A DNA stretch of 64,000 nucleotides from Erythroxylum novogranatense (GCA_029891385.1 CM057231.1:65269103-65333102); one strand, 5' to 3'. Positions 1 to 12,518 are shown, numbered from the stretch's first letter. Made by a program: numbers and translations. Notes: generated by a model from the sequence alone, not told the origin.

Positions 1-12
1 AGAATACATAAC

Positions 13-951
13 CTACTCAAGAATCGCATCATCCACATCCCGCACATCGATCTCAGAAACCTTGCCTTTCCGAATCTCATCCCTGAGCTTGCTCAAATCT
101 GCATCCTGAGCCTGTAATTCCCTAACATTTTCCTTCAGCATCGACCTCACTCGAAAATTAGCCAGAAGACAATCCGGCTCTTCCTGAGTCAAGCTTATCC
201 TAAGCTTGGCCATCTCTTCCAATAAAGGAAGATAAACTGATCGAACATGAGCAATCGACGATTTCCTACTCAGGGCATCCGCCACAACATTGGCCTTGCC
301 CGGATGATACTCAATCAGCAAATCATAATCCTTTAGTAACTCCAACCACCTCCGCTGCCTCAAATTCAATTCCTTCTGACTCAACAAATACTTCAGACTC
401 TTATGATCAGTGAAGATCCGAGCCTGAACTCCATACAAATAATGCCTCCAAATCTTCAAGGCAAATATCACCGCTGCTAACTCTAAGTCATGCGTCGGAT
501 AATTCAGCTCATACGGCTTCAACTGCCTCGAAGCATATGCAATTACTCGATCTCCCTGCATCAAAACACATCTGAGACCCTTCCTCGAAGCATCACTATA
601 TATCGAATAACCCTCATCACCCGATGGCAAAATCAAAATCGGGGCACTCATTAATCTGAGCTTGAGCTCCTCGAAGCTCCTCTGACACTCCTCACTCCAA
701 TCAAACTTCTGATTCTTCCTCAGCAATTTCTTCATCGGAGCGGATATCATCGAGAATCCCTCGACAAACCTCCTGTAATAGCCTGCTAAACCCAAAAAGC
801 TCCTCACTTCTGCCACATTCTTCGGCGCTTCCCAACTCACAACTGCTTCTATCTTCTTTGGATCCACATGAACTCCTTGTTCTGAGATCACGTGTCCAAG
901 AAATGAAACTTCCCTCAGCCAAAATTCGCATTTCTCGAATTTGGCATACAA
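13..951 (-). pseudogene. G1 pol, RT thumb to RNase H and start of integrase linker
   Basis: Continues the RT frame after an amber codon at 952-954. Visible in order: the RT end (FLGHVIS, near residue 18), the connection with GLAGYYRRF, RNase H with [22 protein letters not shown] and the RNase H end [15 protein letters not shown] (residues about 215-230), then the variable linker before integrase. There is no real AUG here; the open frame simply resumes after the stop. A second stop (TAG at 13-15) falls in the linker. In the intact family this is one polyprotein acting in the cytoplasmic virus-like particle, where RNase H removes the RNA template. Not functional as it stands. Confidence 0.85.
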
Positions 952-2213
952 CTAATTGCTTCTCAAGGTCTCCAAAGCCATCCTCAAATGCTCCTCATGC
1001 TGTTCATCACTCTTGGAATACACCAATATATCATCAATAAAAACAATGATAAATTGGTCCAAGAATGGCTTAAAAACCCGATTCATCAAATCCATAAACG
1101 CTGCCGGAGCATTCGTCAATCCGAAATGCATCACCAAAAACTCAAAATGCCCATACCGAGTCCTGAAAATAGACTTCGGCACATCCGACTCCTTAATTCG
1201 GAACTGATGATATCCTGATCTCAAATCTATCTTCGAAAAGACTCTCGCTCCTTGCAATTGATCAAACAGATCATCAATGCGAGGAAGCGGATACTTGTTC
1301 TTCACTGTTACCTGATTCAACTTCCTGAAGTCCACACACATCCTTAAGGATCCATCTTTCTTCTTCACGAAAAGAACCGGAGCTCCCCAAGGCGAAGAGC
1401 TCGGTCTGATATATCCTTTCTCCAATAACTCCTCCAACTGCTCCTTAAGCTCTTTCAATTCCGCCGGAGCCATCCGATAAGGCGGAATTGAAATCGGTCT
1501 TGTACCTGACATAAGCTCAATAGGAAACTCGATCTCCCGAGCTGGCGGTAGCCCTGGCAATTCCTCGGGAAAGACGTCCGAGAAATCCCTAACTACTGGA
1601 ATATCCTCCAGCTTCCCTCTATCAGCTCTAGAGTCTATCACATAAGCCAAAAACGCCTCACAACCCTTACTTATCATCTTCCCCGCTGTCAATGCTGACA
1701 CAATCCTAGGCAGACTCGCTTTCCTGTCCCCAGTAAACACTACTCTTCTGCCATCATTCAATTCAAACTCCACTGTCTTCTGTTTACAATCCAAATGGGC
1801 ATTGTACTTTTCCAATGTATCCATGCCCAAAATCACATCTAAACCGCTCATCTTCAGTGGCATCAAATCGACCACTAGAAGTTCTCCACCAATGCGAATT
1901 TCACAACCTCTATATACTTGACTAATCACAATGCACTGGCCGATGGGAGTACTCACCATCAGCGGAGTATCCAATGGCCTCACAATCAAATCACACACGG
2001 GTCTACTCGAAGAAACAAACGAATAAGTAGAACCCGGATCAATCAAAACTATCACATCATCATAAAATAACTGTACCGTACCCATGACAACATCTGGTGC
2101 GGTCTCAGCATCCTCCCTAGTCATAGCGAACACCCTGGCTGGTGCCTGCCCTCTCGGTCTCCCCGGAAGATTCGCCCTCCTGGCAGCATCAGAACTACCT
2201 ACCTCTGTCCGGT
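952..2213 (-). pseudogene. G1 pol, aspartic protease and reverse transcriptase
   Basis: The frame is open from the S1 boundary (2213) to an in-frame TAG at 952-954. The protease active site is IDPGST (about 2028-2050), the usual plant gypsy form of D-S/T-G. RT follows: [20 protein letters not shown] and the catalytic FIDD at 1030-1041. The stop falls between TLRSN and [11 protein letters not shown], where relatives have Gln or Lys, so a CAG to TAG change is the simplest cause. The N-terminal portion after gag is cut off by solo LTR S1. The aspartates are intact but the polyprotein is broken by the stop and the insertion. Confidence 0.88.
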
Positions 2214-2992
2214 TGTTGGAACCCGACTGAGATCGGATTTCAATCGTTGGATCCTCATCGAACCCAACTCTCTTGCTTAAGATCGTGAAACCCGAGCGTA
2301 TTACATTTGAAGGGTTTTAAATTTTTTTCATTCTTAATCCTTGAACCCTTAAAGACATCATGAATTCATTCTCATGCTCAAAACGCCCCAAAATTCACTT
2401 ACCAAAGTTCCAGAATGTGCCCATGTACCTAATCATCTTACGAACTTATTTTCTACGCTGCTCAATCGAATTTGAAAACTTAAAACTTAAATTCATTTGG
2501 AATTTTCTTGTAAATCATAGCCTTATGACTCTTGTTTAATTTAAGACAAGAATTGCTTCAATCGGAGTTATATAACTCTAGATATACTCCAATAACCTGA
2601 AAGAGTTCATACCGGAAACATGCTCTCTTAACCGGCCTTTCAGTTTCTTTAATGAGAACTTCCTCAATTTAACTCCAAATGATACCAATTTCTTTAGTAA
2701 AAAAGATATATGTCTTATAAATCCAATGGTTCAAGCCTCACCTCATTTGGAGGTCGTATGAGGGATTTGTACCCAAAACAATTGACCATGCTCACTTCAA
2801 AAATCCAATTGAGACTCTTTTGGCGCGATTGCCATAACTTTTAAATCTAGAGGTCCGATCATGTTCTTTCTTTAATCATTTGAAATTAGACATCTAGATC
2901 TATAACTCTCATGAAGACCACAAAACCAAATTCGGCCTCTAACAATGTCCAATATGCCATTGTTCCGTAGAACTCGAGGTTCATGGCGATGG

Positions 2993-3150
2993 ATAACTCG
3001 ACTTATCACTAACAAGTCGACTTATCGAGACAAATAACTCGACTTATCACTAACAAGTCGACTTATCGAGACAAATAACTCGACTTATCACTAACAAGTC
3101 GACTTATTATTCAAATTATGCTTCATAAGTCGAGTTATGGAGACAATAAC
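2993..3150. repeat. Tandem array of 41-bp units built on AAGTCGACTT / AACTCGACTT palindromes
   Basis: ATAACTCG recurs at 2993, 3034 and 3075, an exact 41-bp period over almost three units, each with ATAACTCGACTTAT and AAGTCGACTTATCGAG separated by CACTAAC. After the third unit come looser variants (ATAAGTCGAGTTAT, ATAACTCGAGCTAT). The centre AAGTCGACTT is a perfect palindrome. The array lies just upstream (LTR sense) of the conserved LTR block at 2810-2985. Confidence 0.9.
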
Positions 3151-4989
3151 TCGAGCTATGTCTATTATTAGCTCGCTCCAACCCTTCTAACGCCTCTCTT
3201 GACCTAACCCAAACACCATGAACACTCCTAACCTTTTTAAACCTACCCATTTCTATGCCAAACTCATTCATTCAATAATTTAACCCCTCAACATTACTTT
3301 GCACAATCAACCTCATACAAGCCTCATTCTCACCTTCATTACACATGCGTGACCATCAATCCCAACCTCATAACATTTACCTATCTATATGATATTCATG
3401 CCCTCTCATGCTGACATACTTTATAACGACTCAAACATCACACTTATTTTATCATTCTATAAATTCTTGATTCAATTTTTTCATCAAACCCTAAATTCCT
3501 AGGCAACCATCAAAGCTATCCTCATCAACAAGACTTAGGCATCATGCTAACTTTCAACCATTGCTCCATATTCGTTTATATGCAATTTTACATTCACAAC
3601 CATACTCAAGTCCATATTGCATTAATCATCATACATAAGAGTTTTACAATTTCATTGGCATTTCCTAGCCAAAATCCAAAACCAATAACCTTATTCAATT
3701 GCTCATATGAATTACAACTATACATTTACATAACCAAATTTCAAATACACAATAAAACAAACACAAGCTGTCTTGATCCACTTCCACTTGATTTCTTGTT
3801 AAAAACCTGGAAATTGGGAAAATAAGGGGGGTGAGCTTGGGGAGCCCAGAAGGTTCTATGCTTATAACCAAATAATGAACAAAACAATTTTTAGAAGTCC
3901 ATTTCCATATAAATTTCCTTTAGATCATAAAACATTGTTTTCTTCAAAACTCTTGTCCTTTTCTTGAAAACACAAATCATATATTTTTCAAAGATTTATA
4001 AAATCATAAACTAAGGAACTCTTGTCATTTTCTTGAAATCACAAATCATTCATTTTTTTCAAAGGTTCGTAAAATCATAAACGCAATTCATGCATTTTTC
4101 AATCTTTCATGAAATGATGAATACAATTCAACTTATCACAATTCACATCATATAACACATACCACCTAACACATCATAATGGTTTGGCAAGTCCACAATT
4201 CTTGGCAACCATATAATCTCATTTAATGATCTTATATGGGCAAATCTTGAGGAGTCCAAATATTGGATCATCCTATGCCACAGTCGGGCAGCCGGTGAAG
4301 GCTTTTCATGGTCATCGTGCATGAGACGGTTTCTTGGGTGGACTTAACCTAACCCACATAACATATAATCATGTCTTGAAACTTGATTGCCCTATGGCAA
4401 AAATCTTGGAAATCTTATTTTTGCATAAATCATGCAAATTTTCATAAATCATTTCATATGCAATGCATCATCATTCATCAACAAAATCACATTCACATAT
4501 CCAATCATCAATCATCCAATTCACATAACATTTTTAAATCATTCATACCATTATGCATCAATGATAACAATTTCTCAAGGCATTCAAAAACAATGAGTTT
4601 AAAAGCATTTTTACATTCTTAATTTCTTTGAAAATTTTGTCAATGGCCCATTATTTAACTATAAACATAAAACCTACCTTATAACTTGCTAAATCCTTGG
4701 TTTCTTTGCTACAACTCTTGTTCCTCTTCTCTTCCTTCTTTCCCTTCATTAAAATCGAAAACCTATAATAAACACAAATTCTAATGAAATTCTATAAAAC
4801 CCCATTCATGAAATTAACTTGAGAATCACTATACCCATTCCATTCTTAGTCTTTCTAAACCATAAAACCAAAAAGTTAAACTTAGCTTCATGACTTACCT
4901 TAAATCCTTGCTCAAATAAGAAGTTCCTTGGCTTAGATTGTAGCTTGACTCTTCCTACACCTTTTTATCTCATAGACTTTCTTCCAACT

Positions 4990-5830
4990 CTTCTTAAATC
5001 TCTTGGAATTTCAAACCCTAGCCAAGCTTCTTCTTTTTCTCCTCTTCTCTCCTCCATGGCCGAAACTCTCTCTTCCCTCTCACAATTTTCGTATTCTCTC
5101 TTCTTTCCTACACCAATTCACTTATTCCCTCTCTTTTATACTACTTACTTAAGTCACTTAAGCCCAAAGCCCATTTACTTCCCTCTTCTTTCTTTCTTCT
5201 TTCCTTCTTCCTTCCTTCTTCATTTAACTCATACTACAACTTAAGCCCAAGTCCACTTCATTTCCCTTAATTCCTTCTTCTTCTTATTTTCCTCTTATAC
5301 TACTCAAGCCCACTAATTCTTTAAGCCCAACTTATTTTCTTTTCTTTTCCTACCTCAATTCATTTCATCTCCTTCCTTTTATACTTCCTTCTTCATTTAA
5401 CTCAAGCCCAAGGCCCAAGTCCACTTCATTTAATTCCTCTTCTTCTTTTACACTACTTCACTCACTTAAGCCCATCTTAACTTAAGCCCAAAATCCAACT
5501 CCCTTCTTCTTCTTCCTTCTTATTTCCTCTTTAAACTTCTCAAGGCCCACTTATCTTTAAGCCCATCTTATTTCTTTTCTTCTTTCTTCTCATCCTACTA
5601 AATCACTTAAGTCCAAACCATTTCTTCTTCTTTTCATTTGATTTAGGCCCATTATTCTCTTAGGCCCAATTGAACTCTAAACTCTTAAATTCAACTAGCA
5701 CATTTAATTGTATTAAATTATGCCACCTAACTTATTACTCTCGTTTAATCCTCTTCTTTTTATATCACCACTTAAGCCCAACTTGAGTCCAAGGCCCATT
5801 TAACCCTTAATACATTCATAACCTGCATAA
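4990..5830 (-). repeat. Amplified TATA / TTAAGCCCA promoter-like units in the U3 of S1
   Basis: Plus-strand text alternates pyrimidine-rich stretches (CTTCTTCTTCC), TTTTATAC-like boxes (about 5133, 5290, 5381, 5447, 5520, 5755) and CACTTAAGCCCA. On the LTR sense strand this gives repeated TGGGCTTAAGTG followed by TATAAAAG-like boxes. S2 has essentially one such unit before its TATA box (34440-34500). Units are irregular, roughly 70-150 bp, so boundaries are approximate. Confidence 0.6.
5133..5140 (-). promoter_or_regulatory. Candidate TATA box of S1
   Basis: The minus strand reads TATAAAAG, preceded by GACTTAAGTAAGTAG. The same arrangement, GACTTAAGTAGAAG then TATAAAAG, is at 34491 in S2, so this is the homologous U3 promoter. 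Activity is inferred. Confidence 0.6.
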
Positions 5831-6142
5831 CACCTTAATACATTTAATCCTTGTCATATAGTCTTAGTCTAATCAACATGTTAATTAAATTTCCTTAACA
5901 TGCTAATTAAGTCCACAAAATACAATATTTGAATCCCATTAAATCATGCCACCTAATTTCATGACACCTTACCTTAAGCATATTAACATGTCAATTAATT
6001 CCACATTAATCCATCTCATATTTATACCATATCTTCTATTTCATTTCAATTTCAAGAATTCTTAACTTCTTCACTCATGAATAATCATTCAAAAATCCTT
6101 ATTTAATAATCCTAGCTTACCAAAAAGATTCGGGGTCTAATA

Positions 6143-7332
6143 CCAGTCCTCTGACCTATGGTCTTTGTCCTCCTCAGAGCTGGCATCTGACCTCTCTCCT
6201 GTCGTGGAGGCTGAGGACACTCTCTGGCAATGTGTCCTTTCTCCCCACAGTTGAAACAAGCTCCTGTCAGTCTGAAGCACTCTCCTCTATGAGGTTTCCC
6301 ATAGTGCTCACACGTCGGGATAATCGATCTATCTCCCTCTCCTCTTCTACCACCACCCACCGTTGAAGTTTGGTGAGAGACAGTAGAAGTCCTCATCGGC
6401 CTCGGCCGGCTAGCCCCATCGCTCCTCTCCTCTCAATAAACTGGAAGCTCCTTAGCACTCCATGCGGAATAGGGTACTAGTGCTACCCCTCTCCTAGATC
6501 GCTCTCGCCTTCCTCTTCTTATTCACAAGACTTTGATATTCTCTATGTTCTCCACCAAGAGTCGCCTCAACTAATCGCTGAAAATCATCAAATTTCGCAC
6601 AATTACTTTCTCCCGGATAGCCAAATGTAGTCCCGACTCGAACCGACGACATCTGGCAACCTCACTCAGTATCAAGTCTGAAGCATATCGGGATAACTGT
6701 GTGAACCTGCGCTCATACTTAGCAACTATCATATCCCTCTGAGTGAGACTCAAAAACTCCCTCTGCTTCTGCTGGACATAAACCTCTGAAAGATATTTCT
6801 TCTTGAACGCAGCCACAAAATCCTGCCATGCCAACCCTACTGGCCTCATCTGACTGCCCGACATGGTCTCCCACCAATGCAGAGCATCTCCCTGAAACAA
6901 ACTGGCAGCATACACCACTCGCTCATCTGCCTCGCAATCCATCTAATCCAGCACCCTTTCTATTCTCTGCAACCATGTCTCAACTTCCTCAGGATCCGCT
7001 GTCCCAAAGAAGTCAATCGCCCATACTTCTCGACTTGTCGAACTGCTTTTCCCTCTTCATCTGGGCCGGAGGAGGTAGGTGTGGCATCTGCCCATAGCCT
7101 GAACAAACGCCTGAGTAAAGGCCTGAAACATCCTTGGGTCAAACTGGGGCACTTGTCCTAGCGGAATCGGCGATTCCTGAGTCGGCGAACGCATGGGCTC
7201 ACTTTCTAGTCCTACAGAAGCCTCAACATGCATTGGGGCTACAGACTCATCGGTCCTCTCCTCCCTAGTCGGAGAGTCAGGTGCAGCAGACCCTTGCATA
7301 GCTCCTCGTGTCCTTCTACGAGGTGGCATCAT
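6143..7332 (-). pseudogene. G1 gag (capsid and zinc knuckle), frameshifted
   Basis: Starts with AUG at 7332 (MMPPRRRTRG), 147 nt downstream of the primer site. The N-terminal frame runs to about 7057, shifts, then shifts back; an in-frame TAG lies between VLD and MDCEADERV near 6943. The capsid (retrotransposon gag) domain is at 6571-6942, with ALHWWETM and AFKKKYLSE. The C-terminal zinc knuckle CFNCGEKGHIARECP lies at about 6213-6260 (CX2CX4HX4C, complete). Gag would package the element RNA. Several shifts make it non-functional. It is cut off from protease at 6143 by solo LTR S1. Confidence 0.85.
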
Positions 7333-7478
7333 ACTCCTTCAAATAGAAACACTAAGGATTAGCTATATGGCAATCTACATGTATGCATGATATGCATGTC
7401 ACTTAAGCAATGCAACAAATAACCATAGATCACACAATCCTATTATGCACTCTAAGCCAAGGACACCTAAACCTAGGC

Positions 7479-7490
7479 GCTCTGATACCA
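7479..7490 (-). other. Primer binding site of G1 (initiator tRNA-Met)
   Basis: The minus strand reads TGGTATCAGAGC, the standard plant complement of the initiator tRNA-Met 3' end, four bases inside the LTR end at 7495. Confidence 0.93.
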
Positions 7491-7494
7491 AACA

Positions 7495-9675
7495 TGTTGG
7501 GCCCGGCCCCAGACGCCTAAATCCTGCAGAGTCGCCTCGGTCGCTACAAGATTCGACGCCCAATATACCATCGGACCCGATCCCAACATCCATACAAATA
7601 ACCAATCGATCCGCTTCACACACATAAACGCATACATATACATATTCTACACATGCATTCTAAACATGCCTTAATCATCTCAAGTTCATAAAACATATGT
7701 CATTGCCATTCGTGGAAATTCAACCAGTATTCCCAAAATATAACATAATACAAAATGGAATTAAATCCCACAATACAAAAGTATGCTCCATGATGAAATG
7801 TTGGTGGGCTAACCAAAGGACTAACTTATACAAATTCCTAGCTAGCTCGAAGTTTCTGATGCCCTGCAAGGTCGACAATCGGCTCGACCGCACTTTGAGG
7901 AGGGAGAGTAATGGGGTGAGCTACTAAGCTCAGTGGCATATACGTTTATAGCCATTGCCAACGAGCCACACAATCAAGTATATACATATACATATCACTA
8001 GAAATTCATAATTCATCAATTCAATTCACATTCATATAACATAAGTCATGCATTTACTATTCCTCGACATATCAAGCAATATGCAACATAGCTGTCAAAC
8101 TCATCATGTGTTATGCTCAACAAATCCATTGTGTATGCACAATCAATTGGCTTGAGAGTTCCGTAATCTATCCGGATAATCCAAAGGTAAATCCGTAATC
8201 CATCCGAGTCCGATTTATCAAGGATCTCGTTGCCACAAGCGGGCAGCCGGGAGAAGGCTTTACTGTCAACGTGCACGTGACTCCATCCGTAACTCTCTTA
8301 CCCAAACAAGGCACATAGTCCATTCGATCCATGTTTAAAGCATGTTTCACATTTTCTCACATCTTGTTCTGGTCCATTTCCATAAAGGCCTATCAATTCA
8401 TGAATAATTCTATCATACTCAAAGGCATAGTCAAAAGTTCTAATGTAATTCAATACAATCAAGATCATATAATGCAAGCAAGCACACATCATGCAATTGC
8501 CCATACACACAATAACCATAAACATATTACCCACCTAGTATCGCTGAGTATCGACTCACCGTCGTCCTTCCTCTTGCGATTGTCAAATCAGCTTGGTTTC
8601 CTATAATAAACCAAGTTTCCATACAATTAATATCCATAGCAAATATTCAATAAAGCTCAAAAGCAAAAGTAAAGCGTTAAAAGTCTACATTCGACTTTCT
8701 CTTAAAATTCTCAAACCCTTCGAAACAATCTCCGAACTTCCCTTCTTCATACAACTTGTAGCCCCCGATCTCTAGTTCACAACGGCTCAAAAATCACCTC
8801 AATCGGACATCTACACCAAAAGATATGCCCAAAATACCAAAAATCTCATTTTCGGAAAACAGGAGGGCTCGCCGCGACGAAGGCCTGTTCGCCGTGGCGA
8901 AGGCTTCGCTCGCCGCGTCGAAGGCCCGCGGCCAAACGCTGCACACGCCGTATGCAAGACGATGTGTGTGCCGCAAGCGCACACAAAATTAATTCGCACG
9001 CCGTGGCGTGTTCTTGAGCACGTCGCGATGTGCGGATCGGGGAAAACGTTCCCGAACTTGAAAATCTCAGATTTTCCAACCCCAATCCATTCCAAACTCA
9101 AATGCAACACATCTAAGACATAGATCAAGCCCTCTACAACATTTCTAACCCATTCTAGACTTCAAATCTCACAAAAACACATCAACCCAACGATTCTCCC
9201 AATTTTTCCACTCAAAACCCTAACACCTTCGATTTCTCCCAATCCAAGCTATCTTAAGGTTCAATCTTACTACAACAAGAAGGAAAGAACGTAACGTACC
9301 CGGAAAGCACTTTGAATCGGTCGGAAACCTCAAAAAAATTGTAAAATCTCTTCTCTTCTTCTTCCTCTCCTCCCACGGCTACGACACCCTCTCTTCTCTT
9401 CTTCTTCTATTTTTCCTTTTTCCTTTCCTTTCTCGTTTCTATTTCTATTCTAAGTCTCTTCTTTAAACTCTAAGGGCATGGGCCCTTCCTACTAAGCCCA
9501 AGCCCAAAACAACTTAAAGCCCTTACACACTTTACATCCTCAAATGCTCATTTAAACCTCAATTAAACCATAATTATCTATAATATTCCCAATTTAATCA
9601 AGCTAAGACAAAATACCACAATTATCACAATTCATGCTTAATATCATCATAAAAAAAAATTTTCGGAGTCTAACA
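7495..9675 (-). repeat. 5' LTR of G1 (2,181 bp)
   Basis: Bounded by TGTTGGGCCCGG at the primer-site side and GGAGTCTAACA at the outer side, i.e. TG...CA ends on the minus strand. It shares with S1, S2 and G2 the conserved 3' block (8745-8830), and with S1 and S2 a GCGGGCAGCCGG..AAGGCTTT block (8226-8280). A GC-rich palindromic stretch lies at 8866-9035. The other LTR is outside the window, so no age can be read. Small ORFs inside are not coding. Confidence 0.88.
8866..9035. repeat. GC-rich array of palindromic words in the G1 LTR
   Basis: In an otherwise AT-rich region there are repeated words such as TTCGCCGTGGCGAA, CTCGCCGCGTCGAAG, GCACGCCGTGGCGTGTT and GCACGTCGCGATGTGC, all near-palindromes with different arms. 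It sits immediately upstream (LTR sense) of the conserved block at 8745-8830, the same position as the arrays in S1, S2 and G2. Confidence 0.8.
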
Positions 9676-9689
9676 CTTTAAATAAATCT

Positions 9690-10890
9690 CTAACAGTTAA
9701 GACTGTTGGCAACAATTACATGGGATCACCTTCTTTTTTCTTTTACATCTATATCCATCAACATTATTTCATCGAATTCCTACTAGGATGTATAGCATAG
9801 GTTGTTATTTGTGCTATCTCTAACAATCTTTTACTCAATCCTCTTTATTGTGCACACCTATATCATATTACAATCACAAGACACTCTTTTCTCGTTCAAA
9901 CTCAAAATTCGGTTTCATTTTTCCTCAATAAAATTCATAATTTCTGAATCCTCAATTTGGGCTTTGCTAATCTACTAATGCGAAACTGATTTTACATTCG
10001 TTAGCTAAAAGTACTTTGATTTGTCCAAAAGTCAACTCAATATTCTATACCCTTCATTACACTAGATTTAGTAACCACAATATCTAAATTTGTACTATTC
10101 CTTTATTGAATTTTCTGGTCAAGCAACAAATATGTACACTAGTTTTACTAAGTTAGAATTCAATGAACACCCATAGTCCTTCAATACTTCTATCCATTGT
10201 CTCAATCTCGTATAAAATTCTTTCAACTCAAGCAGTACCTCAAGCTTTAATGATCTGAATATAAAATCCAAAATGTTGCACTACACTAATAGTGTCTCCA
10301 AGCTCTCAAAGCAATGGCTATTTCATAAAATTTAAAATCATGAATCCAACATTTAACTCATAAGACTTTAATTTCCTCTATGTAGACAAGATCAATTTGG
10401 TATGCTGTAACAAGGTGTATCTTAATTTCTAATGTGAAACTTCATTACATATTACAAAATATCCAAATTTGATACTATTTGTTATGATCGAGTGCCTACT
10501 GGCCATTAGGCTCAGTCAGAAATAGAAATCACTGAGCAAAGCTCTACATGCAGAATTCTGAGCTTAAAGCTCTTTTAGACTAGCTACTCTGATCACAACA
10601 CCTTTATCAGAACATGCATTATATGATATGTATCAAATAACAAAATATGCTTCACATAGCCTTCACTTTAATGCACACACAGAATTTTATTTACGTTCAA
10701 AACCATAGATTTTCTTAAGTAATCAAAATATTCCTTTCAACTCTTTGAATACATTTAAGATATCATCCATGATCATAGCCACTCATCGATCCAAAAAAAA
10801 TCAGATCTCTTGATTCTTCAATACCATGACACCTTGAGGGGCATTGTTAACTCTAACAAATATTGCCCAAACTCTATGTTCCTATGATTA
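9690..10890 (-). pseudogene. G2 pol relic: RT, RNase H, integrase zinc finger
   Basis: No open frame survives; the call rests on aligned fragments. RT: NNAPQGVMVLKNQEI then MDDIL (10759-10850), matching [15 protein letters not shown] and FIDDIL of G1 at the same spacing. RNase H: LKSYELN, ALRAWRHY, then LRQWIEVLKDYGCS (10110-10430), matching [15 protein letters not shown] and [14 protein letters not shown]. Integrase HHCC finger: YAIHPSRNSMK and CNCCQQ (9700-9815), matching the family forms of YAIHPGSTKMY and CLTCQQ. About 300 nt between RT and RNase H are missing, and a 119-bp inverted-end unit lies in that gap. Confidence 0.72.
10481..10599. repeat. Small unit with inverted ends GTTRTGACC..GRTCACAAC, copy 1
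   Basis: Starts GTTATGATCGAGTGCCT and ends CTACTCTGATCACAAC. The two ends are imperfect inverted repeats. Related units occur in the G2 LTR at 13065-13242 and 13547-13684; they share the GAGCTTAAAGCT core. Here it lies inside the pol relic. No clear target duplication. Confidence 0.5.
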
Positions 10891-12518
10891 GTTCTCGTAA
10901 TTCCTTACGCACTTAATTCCCCAATGACGTAATATTATCTCATATTTTTACTTACTTACTCGAATGATTCTTCCATTCGTTCGATTTCCTCTAATTTCAC
11001 ATTATTGCAATGTTGAACCATTCTTACTAATTTCTCCACTTGTTTCAATACACGCACAAACTTAACTTCCTATGTTGGCAACACACTCATCAAATCAATT
11101 TGAATTCCAAGAACATATTTTCATATAATGTAATGTGGGCCTAAGTTCTCCTCACATTAGCAAGAGTGTCACTGCAAATTCCAGAATCCAATCACATAGT
11201 TGGATACTTTAACTCAAACAAAATACATACACTCTCTTAGTAGCATATTTTACATCTTATGCTTAAGTCTTCATTAGGAATAGAGCTCTAATATTCTTCT
11301 TTTAATTTATTCCATTTTCGTTCATTCTTAACAGTAAACCATCTGGTCTACTAAACCTTATTCGGTGAAATTCTTCTTCCAAGGAAGATTTCTTGCTACT
11401 GTCAACTAGATTGTTCATCTAATCCTTATCAATCAACTATTCCCATCATTGCTTATCAAACATTCTTAGTACCCCAAAAGGTCAATTTCAACTATTCATA
11501 GTCATTACATCTCATCTCGAGATGTATTTAAGACAATTTACTAATGAATAACTTATGCTCAGAATATCTTAATCTCATTTGATTTAGGAAAACACTTTTC
11601 TTCTTTTTCCTTGAATTCATCACACACAATAACATTTTTAACATTCTCAATCAATCCTCGATCAATCACTATAAGCATTTTTATGCATTACTCAATCAAT
11701 CCTTAAGTTATGGGAATTATGTCTATCGATTATTTATATATCATAAATTGCTTCCTATATCATCTCCACACATATAATTCTTATGTGCTCGATTCTCACA
11801 CTTATTATAGTGATCCCATTATTAATGTGCTCACAAAATATCAAATTAACTAAACCATGATAACTTTTACAATTCTCACTATCTTTATCCCATCTTCCAA
11901 TTTCCACTACCTCGTCATACATACGTATTTTCACCATCAATTCGGACTTATAGATACATAATCATCCTAAAATTCTGATCGCAATTCCACCAACATATTC
12001 TTATAGTGAATCATAACTCATATCACATTTATCCAACAACCATTTCAAGTCCAAATTTGACCTCTCAGAGTCATAGAAATTTTTTTTTCTTTCAACTTGG
12101 CTTGTACACGTCAAATCTCGCCATTCATCTTTATATCATTTCTTTCCTTAATCAATCCATGACAATGTATTCACATCCATATCACATTTGGGGATATCTT
12201 ACCCCAATACAATATCGATATTGTATTCCATAATACATCCACTAATACAAATACATTACATCATTATTGTCATATCTAACCATATACTATTTTCCCTTTC
12301 TAAAATACCCACAAATTTTCATTTTCTCATAGTCAGACAGATCATCATTCTTCTCACTACTTCCATCAATTCAAACACATAACAAATGCTCATGTATGTG
12401 ACTCATATAAATGCAACTCAGACTAGGGATCAGTTGCCACTGTCTGCTATGTCATGACTTAAATGCATGTAACTTGACCCATGTTTCAGAAACGACCCAT
12501 ATAAGATAGTACTTCTGG
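10891..12518. other. G2 leader/gag position, nothing recognisable
   Basis: AT-rich sequence without a convincing domain on either strand. By position it should hold the G2 leader, gag, protease and RT start. The short minus-strand frame at 11755-11940 has no family resemblance. Confidence 0.4.

Larger units (their letters stand above)
2214..6142 (-). mobile_element. S1: solo LTR of a Tekay-like Ty3/gypsy element
   Basis: Left border TGTTGGAACCCGAC, right border GGGGTCTAATA (terminal CA decayed to TA). It is flanked by CCGGT (2209-2213) and CCAGT (6143-6147), a 5-bp TSD with one mismatch, in the G1 coding region. No primer site, gag or pol lies inside. From about 2500 to 2980 it matches the reverse complement of solo LTR S2 (36500-36930), including the ATATATGTCTTATAAATCC stretch, so both belong to related families. 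At 3,929 bp it is about 1 kb longer than S2, mainly through repeated pyrimidine/TTAAGCCCA units at 4990-5830. ORFs here are not coding. Confidence 0.85.
1..9675 (-). mobile_element. G1: Ty3/gypsy retrotransposon (Tekay/Del-like chromovirus), left part outside window
   Basis: Reading right to left it has a 5' LTR (7495-9675), a tRNA-Met primer site, a frameshifted gag, and protease-RT-RNase H, running off the window before the integrase. The protease start ([13 protein letters not shown]), the RT core and the RNase H resemble plant Tekay/Del chromoviruses; the chromodomain that would prove this lies outside the window. A solo LTR (S1) splits gag from protease. The right end abuts CTTTA (9676-9680) inside the decayed integrase of G2, so G1 inserted into G2. 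The lineage call is by resemblance; the superfamily is certain. Confidence 0.85.

Noticed and set aside
2993..3115. CRISPR-like array (41-bp period)
   Set aside because: Whole unit including the spacer is repeated, and the context is a plant LTR; this is a tandem repeat.
4945..5244. 99-codon ORF with Leu/Ser/Pro-rich product
   Set aside because: Artefact of the pyrimidine-rich U3 repeats of solo LTR S1.
8794..9128. GC-rich overlapping minus-strand ORFs (62-105 codons)
   Set aside because: They come from the palindromic GC array of the G1 LTR; composition, not a gene, explains them.
11755..11940. 61-codon minus ORF in the G2 interior
   Set aside because: No match to gag, protease or RT patterns; length is expected by chance in AT-rich sequence.
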